From Paralithodes platypus (taxonomy: Eukaryota; Arthropoda; Malacostraca; Decapoda; Lithodidae): a stretch of 64,000 nucleotides of DNA. Every line of letters starts with the position of its first letter. The first letter of the stretch is position 1. Where the stretch lies: NCBI GenBank assembly GCA_032716605.1, contig CM064502.1:52465172-52529171 (forward strand), in the 5' to 3' direction. This document shows, piece after piece, positions 22,058-33,329 of this stretch. The position numbers and the translations under genes are program-made. The notes beneath the pieces are model-generated. The model had not been told where the DNA came from, did not search any database, and saw nothing but the letters and a program-made list of their open reading frames with translations.

Positions 22058-22275
22058 CCATAGACTACAGTAGATCTGGACGTGACACGAAAATAGAAAT
22101 TGCAGTAAGGTACCCAAAATCGGAAAACAAACCCCTGAGTTCGAACCTCGAAACCGCGAAAATATCAAATTTTCGTGGTTTCGAGGTTCGAACTTGGGGG
22201 TTCGTTTTTCGATTCTGGATCCCTTACTGCAAAGTTCCATTTTCGTTTCAAGTCCAGATCTACTGTAGTCTATGG
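22058..22275. mobile_element. 218-bp fold-back element with TTATG target duplication
   Basis: Left CCATAGACTACAGTAGATCT and the inverted counterpart at the right. The two halves are near-perfect reverse complements meeting around 22,165. TTATG flanks both sides (22,053-22,057 and 22,276-22,280). Frames on both strands translate to nearly the same peptide, as expected of a palindrome, so no gene is called. Confidence 0.85.
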
Positions 22276-22280
22276 TTATG

Positions 22281-22790
22281 AATTAACAAATCAATGTATT
22301 GGTTACATTTATTAGGTCGTTTCTCAAAGAGGGCGTGAAATTAAAGATAAAATTCAAAATATAATAATGTTTGCCTGGTGACCAAAGGAAGATATAGTTT
22401 ATATATATTCGTAAGTTTTGTAATATTGACATATATTTTAATTTCCTGATGCTATTCAAACAAACCATCGAAAGTAGCTAATCCCCATCAATCACATAAT
22501 CTCTTTAGAAGAAACAAAAAAATATAATATCGGATAATACATCAGCCAATCCTATTTTGGAGAATATCAAATGAAGTCATTGGTTTACATTCCTCAACAT
22601 TTGTACATCTATTTTACCAGTCCTTAATACAAAACAAAATACAAAGCGTAACTATAAACAAAAATACATGCACACAGAGACAAGATTACAATATAATCAT
22701 CTGCAATTACTGTAGTCGGGGATATCGATAGTAGTAATCAGAGGAAGATGTAGCTAAATTTCCAGTAAAGTGTGGTCTACTTCAACAAAT
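22281..22790. other. AT-rich sequence, nothing recognised
   Basis: No bounded repeat or coding signal. Confidence 0.4.
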
Positions 22791-22796
22791 GTTATG

Positions 22797-23262
22797 CCAC
22801 CTTATTCCATCTCTTCCCACCACTTACCACCTCTTCCCACCACCTACTACCTCTTTCCACCACCTACGTCCACCACCTACCACCTCTTTCCACCACCTAC
22901 CACCTCTTTCCACCACCTACCACCTCTTTCCACCACCTACTACCTCTTTCCACCACCTACGTCCACCACCTACCACCTCTTTCCACCACCTACCACCTCT
23001 TTCCGCCACCTACCACCTATTTCCCTTACCTGCCACCTATTTCCACCACCTGCCATCTATTTCCACCACCTGCCACCTCTTTCCCCAATCTGCCACCTCT
23101 TTCTTCCACCTGCCACCTCTTTCCTGCACTTGCCATCACACCTCTTTTCCCCACCTGCCACCTCTTTCCCCTACCTACCACCTCTTTCTCTCACCTGTCA
23201 CCTCTTTCCCTCACCTGCCACCTCTTCCCCCACCTGCCACCTAACCCCACCACCTGCCACCT
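22797..23262. repeat. 20-bp minisatellite, degenerate
   Basis: Tandem units of CACCACCTACCACCTCTTTC type, drifting to CACCTGCCACCTATTTCC-like units on the right. A longer block containing TACGTCCACCACC appears twice near the left end, a higher-order unit of about 90-100 bp. All three forward frames stay open (Pro/His/Thr-rich) because of composition. Confidence 0.9.
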
Positions 23263-23429
23263 CGTCCACCTCCCTATCATCAGCGCACCGCCTGCCTGGT
23301 CTGCCCAAAATTCCTTCCCTTCCGACCATTTACAGTAGCGAAAATCATTCTCCAAATTCGGGTGTGTCCCCTCCCGACTACCAAACAGATTTTGACATTC
23401 CAATCTGATTTCCGATTCGCTCCATTCAA

Positions 23430-23830
23430 TTTGAAAATTCAGCAGTTTGCAAATCCCAGGACGCAGATGCGCATTACAGGCGGAGTCTGGCGGAGGGGGA
23501 GAGCGTGTTCCCCCAACAGGATATTTTGGTGAGAATGGCTCGCTTTCAGATAATGTTTTGGTGGAGCGATTTCGTGCCAATTTGATACGTGGCTGATGTA
23601 TATTATAAATGGGCAGATTTAATTACGGCCGGCGGGTGCCTGTTATATATGCGTCGCGAGTTTTGTGCCCGCCGACGACGCCTACATTTCGGCTCGTCTA
23701 TAATCTATTTCAGAATTCCGGGGGGGTTGGACGATCAGGCCGGGATAAACTGTAGGCGGCGGGACTTACCATGAGCCGGAATATGGAGGAGGTAGCAGCA
23801 CAGGCACCAGCGAGACCGATCCATTTGATA
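23430..23830. promoter_or_regulatory. CpG-rich unique stretch, possible regulatory or conserved element
   Basis: GC and CpG content jump relative to the AT-rich neighbourhood (for example CGGCCGGCGGGTGCC near 23,626 and CGCGAG, CCGCCGACGACGCC near 23,653-23,682). There are no repeat ends and no other copy in the window. TATAAATGGG at 23,604-23,613 could be a TATA box, but no transcript can be inferred. It adjoins the exon-like block at 23,770. Confidence 0.3.
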
Positions 23831-23865
23831 ACAATTTTCCCTAAAGAACTCGGACTACTTGGCAT
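23770..23865 (-). CDS. exon-like block with strong donor, gene unknown
   Basis: Minus strand: a strong donor (CATG, then GTAAGTCC) ends the block at 23,770, and an acceptor-like TTCTTTAG ends at 23,841. All three frames between them are open, so the reading is ambiguous. With an ATG at 23,865 it encodes 32 residues (MPSSPSSLGKIVIKWIGLAG and on, with a hydrophobic centre). With an ATG at 23,824 in good Kozak context it encodes MDRSRWCLCCYLLHIPAH, which resembles a signal peptide. With the acceptor and incoming phase 1 it would continue the exon at 49,245 and leave in phase 0. I do not recognise the protein. Confidence 0.35.
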
Positions 23866-23985
23866 ATACACACAGTCGTACAGGTAGCAAAAGGTGTATT
23901 GTAAGCCTCGGAGTTTATTGTTTATACTCTGTATATATATATATACAGAGCATATACAGAGAATATATATTTTTTTTTTCTTCTT

Positions 23986-24195
23986 TTCTTTAATACATAC
24001 GAGGTTGAAAGAAATGGCAATTTCTGCGTTGGAAATGTTATTATTCAAAGTTTCCAGGTCTCTGATGAGTTTTCGCTGGGTGGCAGGAAGTAGATGAATG
24101 AGATGAGCAAAATTCATGGTGGTACAGGGTTACATTAATGTAAATGATACTGGATATACGACGAGTTTCACTGGACAACCAGCATTATCAAGTAA
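23986..24195 (-). mobile_element. Penelope-like fragment, ORF start
   Basis: ATG at 24,117 opens a frame with MNFAHLIHLLPATQRKLIRD, homologous by eye to the peptide at 7424. It ends FNLVCIKEKKKKK in A-rich sequence at the equivalent position. Upstream is a hammerhead-like remnant (24,192-24,158). No reverse transcriptase part is present. Confidence 0.6.
24158..24195 (-). ncRNA. degenerate hammerhead-like motif
   Basis: CTTGATAATG, a stem CTGG/CCAG closing TTGT, then TGAAACTCGTCGT. The first core box departs from CTGANGA, so it is probably inactive. Position before the ORF start matches the copy at 7379. Confidence 0.35.
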
Positions 24196-24314
24196 GGATA
24201 GAATGATATAAAAGGTAAACAGGAAGGGTATATATAGAGGGTGGAGGATCAGAGGAGGCGAACATCAGAGGGCAAAAGTCTGCTATTGGTGGAGGGGTAT
24301 TCTAGGAGTACAAA

Positions 24315-24318
<4 letters not shown>

Positions 24319-24371
<53 letters not shown>
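24319..24371. repeat. (AT)n microsatellite
   Basis: Pure alternating tract. Confidence 0.9.
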
Positions 24372-24375
<4 letters not shown>

Positions 24376-25755
24376 ATTGTTTTTGTTTTTTGCTATGCAC
24401 GGCTGTTACAATACTGATATTACAAAACCCATTGCGATAACATTTAGTTAACAAAGGAAATAATATTTATGAGTATATAATTTCCTTACTGTACGACAAT
24501 ACAGTAGAAAATCATGATCTTAGTCACTTAACTGAGCTTGTTCTACGCGCATGTTGCAAGTGGGATGAAATAATGTTACTTGAATAAAATTACCTATATT
24601 TGTCATTGAAGTGAGAGAGATAAGTAATTGAATTAGCTCCTTATTTATATTTCGGTGATTAGTTACGTGCGATACAATTAAGTACAAATAATGGGCTCTA
24701 CTTCACCAATTGGCTATGGAATGGTAACAAAATGGACTCTGTTATTGTTATATATTCAGCATGAAGAACGTGCGGTAATAAGTACCATTGTTGACTTGTT
24801 TCAATAATGTTGTAGGTTATTACTTAGTTGCAGCAGAATATTGTGGCATTCTTTGTTCATACCTTTTATGTAGGGATTGTGAACTAAGAACTTGTTTATA
24901 TTTCTAAAACTGGCATTAAATTGCAAGATCACCCTTTTCTTCAGGAAAAAAATATGTATGGGCCTACATGAATTGTGGTATTGTTTTTATTTTGTTATAT
25001 ATGTATTTTACAAAATATTCATATCTTTCTCTGTTCATCTGCTTTTCGACTTATCTATTATTATATATTTCTACAGAGTTATACAATATATGTACATAAT
25101 TAACTATTAATGTGTCTATGTCAATATCCCTATATTCATCTATACATACATCCAAAGCCAGTATAGATTACAGAGATCTACTTAATTGTTGTACTTATCA
25201 AATTATATTATCTAACCTGCTATACTTGATAATGTTATACATCATTTCGTGTTCCAGTATTTCTGTTTTCATTTATTTCTACTTGTATTGATTTATATAT
25301 TTATGAGGTGAGAGAGGGATGGCAATAAAGCACTATATAGGCCCGGTGTTTCGTTAATACTCGGGGTTATCGACTCTAATGCAGCACGGTCACCGAAATA
25401 TTTCCATCGAGTATATTAAGTACTAAGAGGATTTTTATGAAATTCCCAATCGGATTTTTTTAGGAAGCAATATATGTTATTAGCGTGACAGCGGAGTTAG
25501 TTATATAGCCTCCCGCTGCTCGCACTTCAAAATTGTCACTGTGGATTTGGCTATCTCCTGTTGGCATTAATTTCATCATAAATATTCACAAAATGTATGC
25601 AGCTTATTATCAATTTAATTGCACGATATTTACCAGATATGATAAACTTTGGAATATATATTACTCACGTGTATATTTTATCCGGAGGTATAATGCAAAT
25701 TGCGTACCTTGTTAACTTAGTTCGAAATGAAGTGGACATCTACAGATGTTGCCTG
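24372..25755. other. AT-rich sequence, nothing recognised
   Basis: No open frame with family resemblance; no repeat ends located. Confidence 0.4.
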
Positions 25756-25969
25756 TACGGTTGCGCTAATAAGTCATGTCCCAACTGTCATTACGTTTGG
25801 TTTGCTCTGTTCTGTAATAATGTCTGTCAGATGTTGAATAGGGTGGGTAAGTGTAGGAACATGTTTGCATAATTCGCTCGATATGAAGAAATTAAGCTTA
25901 GATATTGCTGATACCATTTAATATCAAAACATACTTGGTGCCGAGACACCACTTATTAGCGCGACTGTA
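25756..25969. mobile_element. Tc1/mariner-like MITE, copy 2
   Basis: TA-CGGTTGCGCTAATAAGT at the left and ACTTATTAGCGCGACTG-TA at the right; body nearly identical to 15,160-15,374. Confidence 0.85.
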
Positions 25970-26869
25970 CATAATCTGGTTCAGACATTTAAAGAGCTTT
26001 AATGTATATTAAATCAATCGACGAATGGTGAAAGTTGGAGTTGATTAATAGGTTTGGATTGATAGATGTTTTTAGAAGTTGAATTGTTCCATGCTTATAA
26101 AAAGGTTAATATACATTATCACAATAAAAATATATTCCTGTCTTGAGATAAAATTCCAATAATTTTAATTTCAATTAGATAACTGTTATTCCTTATCTTT
26201 TCTTGATTATGCAAGTGATAATCAACTTATTGGTATTTAGCTTAGCAAGGATGTTTTAAAATATAATAATTATTACCGTATAGTATGTAATTACAATTAG
26301 TTTTATTTAAAAACAATCACACATATACTGAAGTATACTAAATAATATCGTCTGCCGATGTTTTGAATGAATACACAAATATTCCTATTTAAAAGGATAT
26401 TACCTAAGAAAAGGATTGCATTAAATAATCGCTTTAGATTTTGCTGTTATCAACATTCTATGATTACATTACTGCCATGCCTTTCATTGGGGTATACCTA
26501 AGTATCTTTGTATGTGTTTACCATTCACTTTTATCTATCCACCACGAGTAGATCATAGAAGCATCACCTTTGGAAGTGTATGTGTACTTGATAATGCCCG
26601 ATATTCATGAACTAATGCAGGCGGTTTTATTACTAATAAAACAATAGTTTATATTATAAATTATTATAATTTAATCACAGAAGCGATCCGTTTCAAGAAG
26701 ATAATATACGTTTATATTATTCATCTAACTACATTCCAACTTATATTTAGATACTTGTTTCAAGACTATCATTAACGTCAAGCGCACCATATACTGTATA
26801 TATATACACACCCGCCTATCAAAAAGTCCCACCCACATTCTGTCCCACTGTATATATATATCGCCTATA
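25970..26869. other. AT-rich sequence, nothing recognised
   Basis: No supported feature up to the LINE fragment. Confidence 0.4.
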
Positions 26870-27640
26870 TTCCGATCTATCAATTATTCTCCAACAATAC
26901 ACAAATCAACCCTTCATCTTGTCACAATATTCTTGGAGTAACTTTTTCACCCATCCTCTCTTGGAAAGATCATATTAACACTTTTGCAAAAGCGGCTTCC
27001 CAGAAGTTGGGTGTGCTCAACTATCTTCGTGGGTTTATCACCACCGCACAGCTTCTTGCCCTGCATACGGGCACAGTGTGCCCATGTATCGAGTATTGTT
27101 CGCACGTGTGGGGTGGTTCCACCCATACCGCACTTCTCGAAAGAGTAGTGTCTAAAACATTTCGCCTCATCAACTCACCTTCTTTTACTAGTTCCCTACA
27201 ATCTCTTTCTACACGCTGCAAATGTTGCGTCTCTTTCACTCTTCTATCGTAATTACAGCAATCGGTGTTCTTCAGAGCTCTCTCAGTGCATACTCCCTCC
27301 CTTGCGGCGAGTGCGAGGCACCTGTTTATCAACACAGTCCCATCCATATTCTGTCCAACTCTCCAACCCAAGAATTAGTCTTTCTTCTACTCTCACAGCC
27401 TTATTCTGTCCAACTCTCCAACCCAAATTTGGCAAATTTTCTCAGTCTTTCTTCGACTCAACTTGTAAACTCTGCAAGTCTCTCCCTCAATCAATCTTTT
27501 CTTCTTCTGATGAATTAAACTGTTTTAAATGTCGTGTGTCCAGGCATTTTGACCACAACGTCTCTTGAATTTGCCTCTCTGTCACTCTTCCGTACAACAC
27601 TAACCTCCGTGGCACAAGCGTTGCACAGGTTAAAGTCAAC
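26870..27640 (+). pseudogene. LINE polymerase C-terminus (Jockey-like family 1), degenerate
   Basis: An open stretch 26,926-27,252 translates to ILGVTFSPILSWKDHI, AKAASQKLGVL, CPCIEYCSHVWGGSTHTALL and FRLINSPS, the typical segment after the RT core of Jockey/CR1-type LINEs. A frameshift near 27,222 moves the rest (YRNYSNRCSSELSQ, then PPLRRVRGT) to another frame. It ends with a local duplication of the SNP-type segment and FKCRVSRHF. The RT core and endonuclease are missing. It abuts a MITE-A at 27,677. Confidence 0.75.
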
Positions 27641-27676
27641 CTCAAAAGAGAGTAAATAGTGCGTGCAATTATGACC

Positions 27677-27891
27677 TTAACCCTTTCAGTACCGGTGATG
27701 TCATTTTTATTTGACTTCAGCTACATCTAGACGATATTATGAAACTTAAGAAGGATATATGGTAGCTAAGAGGATTAATTGAGTTAGTCTGTAGCCTATT
27801 TTTTGATAGACGTCCTTTCTAAGCTCGCCAAAATCGTCTAATAGTTGCCGGAATATATTGAAAAGGACGTTACCGGTATTGAATGGGTTAA
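27677..27891. mobile_element. MITE-A copy 4
   Basis: TTAACCCTTTCAGTACCGG left, ATTGAATGGGTTAA right. Its right TTAA (27,888-27,891) is also the left TTAA of the next MITE-C. Confidence 0.9.
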
Positions 27892-28267
27892 GGGGGGTGA
27901 CCTGCTTTTTGTTATTTGTCCTTTTCTCTCTTTCTCTGGCTTGTATCCATTAGGCCCCATTCAGCAAACTGTTTTAAGACGTTTATCCCCATCCAGGTTT
28001 CGATTTCTTCCTGGCGAACGATAGCGAGCCAGCATTGTATGGAGAAATCCGGCTTCGCCGGAGACCTTTTTCTATCGAAAAATGTACAAATTTAGTTTGC
28101 TGTCAAAACAAAATATATATATGCTGGCTTGCTACCGCTCGCCAGGAAAATATTGACACCTGGATGGGGGTAAACCTCTTAAAACAGTAGGCTGAATGGG
28201 GCCGCATGGATACAAGCCAAAGAGAGAGGGAGAGAGAAGAGAAAACAAGCGAGGTGGGCTCCCTTAA
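27888..28267. mobile_element. MITE-C copy 3
   Basis: TTAAGGGGGGTGACCTGC left, GAGGTGGGCTCCCTTAA right. Shows the full family fold-back with the CCGGCTTCGCCGG centre. Confidence 0.9.
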
Positions 28268-29168
28268 CCTATGCAACGCTAGTGCCACGGAGGTTAGTGT
28301 TGTACTGAAGAGTATTTTTGTTTATCTCGTTTGTGTGTTTGCTTCCCCTGAGGATCAACTACCCTCTCTTACACTGCACATTTCAGTTTGTATACTGAAG
28401 CACACTGATTGAATTGCAACACACCATTCGTCCCTGCCTATCATTCAGGACACATTTGTTATATGTATATCATTCCTTCAAAATTGCGTTCACCTTGTGT
28501 TTACAAAACGATTATTACAGCTGAATGTGTACTGCGTTTGGTAGAGTCTTGGAATGTTTTTATTTATAAAATAAACATATTTTGCAGTGTAGCTCTTCTC
28601 ATCAACAAATTGTAGTGCCCACGGACGAAGTGATGTTGTAGTGAGTCAAGCTCACTCCAAAAACAAGGATGGGCCAGCTAGGCTGCAGACAGTCTTGGAG
28701 GCCAAAACAGGTAGAGCGTGTCAACAGGGCTAAACTCCGGCCTACACCCCGCTTACCGCCGGTGTCGTAAAATGATGTGGGGGTGTGAGAGTCGGGGAGA
28801 AATGTTCGCGGCATACAACACTCCGTACGGAAGGCGTGCTTGTTCCCATTTTTTCCTTCACGGGTTTTTCCTTTCTCTTGAGCCCCGAGTCATAACCCCC
28901 TCCCCCCATTTCCCCTGCCACCCCCCACCCCCGCCCCCTGCATATACTCTGACGTCTGTTTCTAAATTCCGCTTCTTTGCTTGGCTTATATCCGGTATAT
29001 CATCGTTTTTAATTGTATTTTTTATAATGTATTATGTTGATGTGAATTTGGTAACTTGGGCCTAAAAAATATTTTGTTTGGCTACTCGCTTTTTAATGTT
29101 ATATTAGAGCTGCAGTCATATGATAATATTAATTAGGAAACAACTCTTTGAGTCAATCAGTAAGTTAA
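28268..29168. other. no gene; GC-richer patch shared with other loci
   Basis: 28,620-28,800 carries CGTGTCAACAGGGCTAAAC, also seen with small changes at 39,418 and 43,468. The three loci look like members of one dispersed repeat. A pyrimidine-rich C-tract follows (28,880-28,945). Confidence 0.4.
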
Positions 29169-29383
29169 TTAACCCTTTGAAGCTTATGTCGCATTTTTAC
29201 CGTTCATTCTGGCTATCATTAGGCGACTTTATGCAGTATAGGAAGGGTCTAAGTTAATTATAATGGTAAAGACTATCTCAATTAACCCTCTAACTTCCAC
29301 ATATCCTTTGTAATCTGAACAATATCATCTGATAATAGCCAAAATACAGAAAAGAAATGCGTAACCGGATCTTGAAAGGGTTA
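29169..29383. mobile_element. MITE-A copy 5
   Basis: TTAACCCTTTGAAGCTTATG left, TTGAAAGGGTTAA right, with family core motifs. Confidence 0.8.
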
Positions 29384-29966
29384 AAGTTGTTTACATTGGT
29401 AAGCAAATATGATTCGGTCTATGTGTATTTTGTCCTTTCTCTTAAAGTTTATGATTCTGCTCCGTTATCTTGGCTATCGAGGAAAGCTACTGACATCGAT
29501 GATACGATAAGTTTTAGTTATTTTGAATATATGTTGGTTCCGTCTGGTTCAGTCCCTATAGTCATCTCTCACCACCACAGGGCATTTTTATATTTTAATG
29601 TTTGATATTACTTTATCTCAGAGTTATGAATCAACTGTTCAAAATACTTCAAGTTTGTTTTTACTTTTATGTTCTTTGTCTCTGCTTCAGTATCGTCCAT
29701 TAATGAAGGACACACATTTCTTGTCTTCCGCAGAAATAGTGACTTAGTCTCTAGCTAGTTAGTTAGTTAGTTAAAATAGGACTTCAGAGGATATCAACCC
29801 TTCTGGATTATTAAGCCAGCACACTGTAAGTCAAGAAGAGCGTCAGGACGAGCCTCTTTTCGAGAACTCCAGTCCCGTGTTAGTCTCTATAAACCTATTG
29901 TTTTATATAGGGTTGGAAATCGAAGTTTGCTGTTGACAAGCCTAAAGGTTGTAGTGCACTTCCTGA
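29384..29966. other. unique-looking sequence
   Basis: An 82-codon frame at 29,357-29,605 lacks family resemblance and partly overlaps the MITE; not called. Confidence 0.4.
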
Positions 29967-30123
29967 TTATGACGACGCCTTCTTACATTTTAATCTGGCT
30001 TTAAGTAGTTAACTTTAAGCAATTTTAAATGGATTTGTGAAAGTATTTTCGCTCATTGTAAACTGAATGAAATCATATATTGATAAACAAAATGAAGGTA
30101 ATATCGTGTACTGAAAGAGTTAA
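29967..30123. mobile_element. MITE-A copy 6, decayed
   Basis: Only the right end GTGTACTGAAAGAGTTAA and parts of the core (GACGCCTTCTTAC, TTTTAATCTGGCT) are recognisable. It shares its terminal TTAA with the next copy. Confidence 0.5.
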
Positions 30124-30335
30124 CCCATTCAGTAACGGTGACGTCCTTTTAATTATATTCTGACAATTATTAGATGACTCTATTTAACTTAGGAAGGTCG
30201 TCTACCCGTAAAAAGGCTACATACTATCTCGATTAATCCTTTTAGCGACCACATATCCTTCCTAAGCTTCATAAAATCGTCTAAATGTAGCTTAAATCAA
30301 ATAAATAATATGTTACCGGTACAAGAAGGATTTAA
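30120..30335. mobile_element. MITE-A copy 7
   Basis: TTAACCCATTCAGTAACGG left, ACCGGTACAAGAAGGATTTAA right. Confidence 0.85.
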
Positions 30336-30454
30336 TATAATATTTACTTTTTTTATGTAACATTAACTCCTTCAAGCTAGACAATCATTGCTCAAAGTCT
30401 CGGTCTATCAGGCACATTCATAAACAGTCAGTAACCCATTGGTGAGCCAATTAT

Positions 30455-30831
30455 TTAAGGGGGGATGGGCGTATTTATTTGCTCATTTGTATATCTGTAT
30501 ATATTTTGTTTTAAATTTCCTCCCTAGACCATCAATCTTAATACAAATAAAAATAAAAAAAATAAAAAAAATAAAACCTTCTTCAAGATAAATTTGTACA
30601 TTTTTCAATAAAAAATATTTCCCGAGCCAAGGCCGGTTCCTATTAAATTACCGGCTCGCCAGGAAAAATTGGACACCTAAATGTCACGAAAAGCCTAAAT
30701 ATTGACAAATAAATGGGTCGAAAGGACTTAAAATCGTCAAACTAATGAGCCGAACGTCATGAAATCAGAAAACTAATGGGGCTAAATAGAAGGAAAAAGT
30801 TGGGCCAGAAAAACGACCCATGTCCCCTTAA
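30455..30831. mobile_element. MITE-B copy 2
   Basis: TTAAGGGGGGATGGGCG left, CGACCCATGTCCCCTTAA right; a slipped (AAAAT)-type run lies at 30,540-30,575. Confidence 0.85.
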
Positions 30832-31846
30832 TTGAACTGTATAATCTAAGGTATACACTGGATGATAGAATTTTCGTGTTTATAAATCAATGCTTCGTCC
30901 TATAGTCTATGTTAGCCATGATATAGACAACACCCTTCCTACATAGTTAAAAATATATGTGTTAGCTTTGTTTTTCCCTCTTTTTGTCTACTTTTTTTTC
31001 GGCCACCCCCCAGCAAAAAATAATAAAAAGGGAAAAGAGGGGAAAAAATAAAAAACATAAAAATAAGGAAAGTGGGGATTGGGCCTGATTATATAGAATA
31101 ATTAATAGATAGCATGCCAGTATGCCTTATTTCTATGTTTCCTTGAGTTAGGAACAGCTGACTGAACGTAAAATATAATTATAATGTCGTCGTGTATTAT
31201 ATATTCATTCACTTATTTATTTCATTATTATTAATTAGAGGGAGGTGATAGCACAGGGGATATCATTATGGACTACAAACCAAATGGACCTCAGATTCAG
31301 GGATTTTTCTGAGGGGATCCGATTGTTCCTGCTGTTTAACAAATATCCTGGCTACACCGACACATCAAGAAAATAGCCCCTATAGCGTTACCAATTCATA
31401 GCATAAAAGATGCCCGACCATATTCGAAGGTGCTGTGAACGATCGTATAGCTACTCTCTCCAAATCAAGTGTCTTCATCTATACTCTATAGTGTGGCAGA
31501 AAGGGAGCATCGGACACTCTTGAAGCTCCACTGTCACCATCTAGTGCGACACATATGAAACAATCCGATATCTCGAAGCTTCAATCGATTGTCTCGGGGC
31601 CTTGCAAGAGTTACAGGCTAGTGAACAGCCTACAGTCCCAAGATAGAGACAAGACAAAAATATACAAATAATAATGAATATAATATAACCATTCTCTCTT
31701 CAGACCACACATGCATCGCTATTTTCCCAGCCTGTTTTTATTTTAGCATTCAGTCCTAAGTCCACAAATTAATTAATATTTGCTCATGCGCTACTTACTT
31801 TTCTGTTATCTGCCATTTCCTTTGTAATCTATCATCCACTCGTTAA
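30832..31846. other. no gene recognised
   Basis: AT-rich, then moderately complex sequence (31,240-31,640) without open frames longer than expected by chance. Confidence 0.4.
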
Positions 31847-32064
31847 CTAAAGCCGGTATCACACGAGCGCTATTATAGTCAACATTCTGTGATCAACATT
31901 TTTCTGGTAACATTTCAGGAATATTTTGCACTGGTATCGGAAACTAGACTGATGGTTGATGAATTTAGGCGACCGAAGTCATTTAAATTTTGACCTCATA
32001 AGCTGCCAGATCAGTGTTGAGGATAAATGTTGAGTGAAAAAGCGTTCGTGTGATACCGGCTTAA
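31847..32064. mobile_element. MITE-E copy 1
   Basis: AAGCCGGTATCACACGAGCG left, GTGTGATACCGGCTTAA right. The two halves are rough reverse complements. Second copy at 36,110. Confidence 0.85.
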
Positions 32065-32625
32065 CACTTTATTTGCAATTTTCCCTTTCTTTTATCTATA
32101 ATTAATCCTTCAGCACACATTTTTTTTAGTTGCCGAGTGTTACTTACATTATCTTTCTGGTATCCAACATTCCCTCTTCAGCTCACACTGTCGTTTCTAT
32201 ATTCCTTTCCATTTGCTACCATCACTCTTCAACACACACATGTCTTGTTATCGTGTATTAATTATTAAATATTTTGTTCATTTACTTTTCAGACCCTACA
32301 TTCATCCCTCATCGCCCCGGGAAGCCTTGGCCTTTACCTTCAAGGGGGACTTATGACAGGTATGTGAGGGTGAGGGACTGAGGGGACCTCGGGGACCTCG
32401 GGGACCTCAGGGACCTCAGAGGGGATTCTTCCTCGCTCTTGGAAACTACTCATAACTAGGTTGCTTGACGACTATTTACAAACATACACGTAAATTTAAA
32501 ACAAAAGACTAATGACTTTATGATTATATAAAAGCAAAACGATAACTAGTTGATATAATAACGTTGATACAAAGGGCCTTGAAAGAAAACTACTAGAGAC
32601 GAGAATGATTAAGATTATTGTTCTC
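32065..32625. other. no gene; short GGGGACCTC repeat
   Basis: Four near-tandem units GGGGACCTCG/CAGGGACCTCA at about 32,380-32,425. Otherwise AT-rich. Confidence 0.5.
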
Positions 32626-32636
32626 ATTAATACAAC

Positions 32637-32745
32637 TGGTTGGGAGGAGGGGCGTCGACTGACTGGGGACAGAGGTGCATGGGGGCGGTTCGTTCGTGGC
32701 CACCCCTTCGGGGATAACGGCGTCAGGCAATAGATAGATAGATAG
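32637..32745 (+). mobile_element. short retro-insert with (ATAG)n tail and 11-bp target duplication
   Basis: ATTAATACAAC occurs directly before (32,626-32,636) and directly after (32,746-32,756) a 109-bp segment. The segment ends GGCGTCAGGCAATAG followed by repeated ATAG, the same end as the element at 42,346-42,733. A 5'-truncated retro-insert. Confidence 0.85.
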
Positions 32746-32851
32746 ATTAATACAACAGCTAGTTAATTACAAATTGTCTAATGCAATGAACAAGTATAAG
32801 CGAGTGCGAGAGGAACTACGACGACAGCACAAAAAATTAGCAAAATATTAT

Positions 32852-32906
32852 TAATTTACCGGATGATAACAGTTTTTTCACAATACGTAGACGGAGGTCT
32901 TAAAAA
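32852..32906 (+). mobile_element. truncated 3' tail of the PHD/RT/endonuclease retrotransposon
   Basis: TTTACCGGATGATAACAG to ACGGAGGTCTT matches the reverse complement of 17,262-17,315 in about 44 of 47 positions, then 14 A. Flanks CAAAATATTATT and CAAAATATATAT may be the target duplication. Confidence 0.85.
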
Positions 32907-33120
32907 AAAAAAAAAATCAAAATATATATCTGCATATGAAGGAGTTGAAAAGTGCAAAAGGAATGTAACAAGAGGAGGCTCATGTGAGTAAAAAATAATG
33001 CATGTCACTTGTAGGCTGCACATGCGATTTCACCACTAAAAACAAAATTATCGATTTGATGATACTCAACCATACACGCTCATTCATTACTATCAAAGGT
33101 GTTACTCCAAGTCATCATCA

Positions 33121-33266
33121 TTAACCCTATCAGTGCGATAGTGTTTGTGTTTTATTTCTGGCTAACAATAGACGATTTTCATGCAGACTAGAACAGGTTT
33201 AAAAATCAATGGCTTAAAGTTACTTATAATATCTTCTGTGTCCAGTGATACCTTGTTATGTAGTTA
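33121..33266. mobile_element. MITE-A copy 8, partial
   Basis: TTAACCCTATCAGTGCG left end and CTGGCTAACAATAGACGATT core. Right part decayed. Confidence 0.5.
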
Positions 33267-33329
33267 ATACAAGCAATGTTGTTAAGCTTAGGGAAGAGTT
33301 GTAGCAGTTATATCACAGCAATACTTGCT

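Noticed and set aside
22024..22281. Overlapping ORFs on both strands with the same peptide
   Set aside because: Consequence of the fold-back element at 22,058-22,275.
22770..23408. Proline/histidine-rich ORFs up to 212 codons
   Set aside because: All three frames are open across a 20-bp minisatellite.
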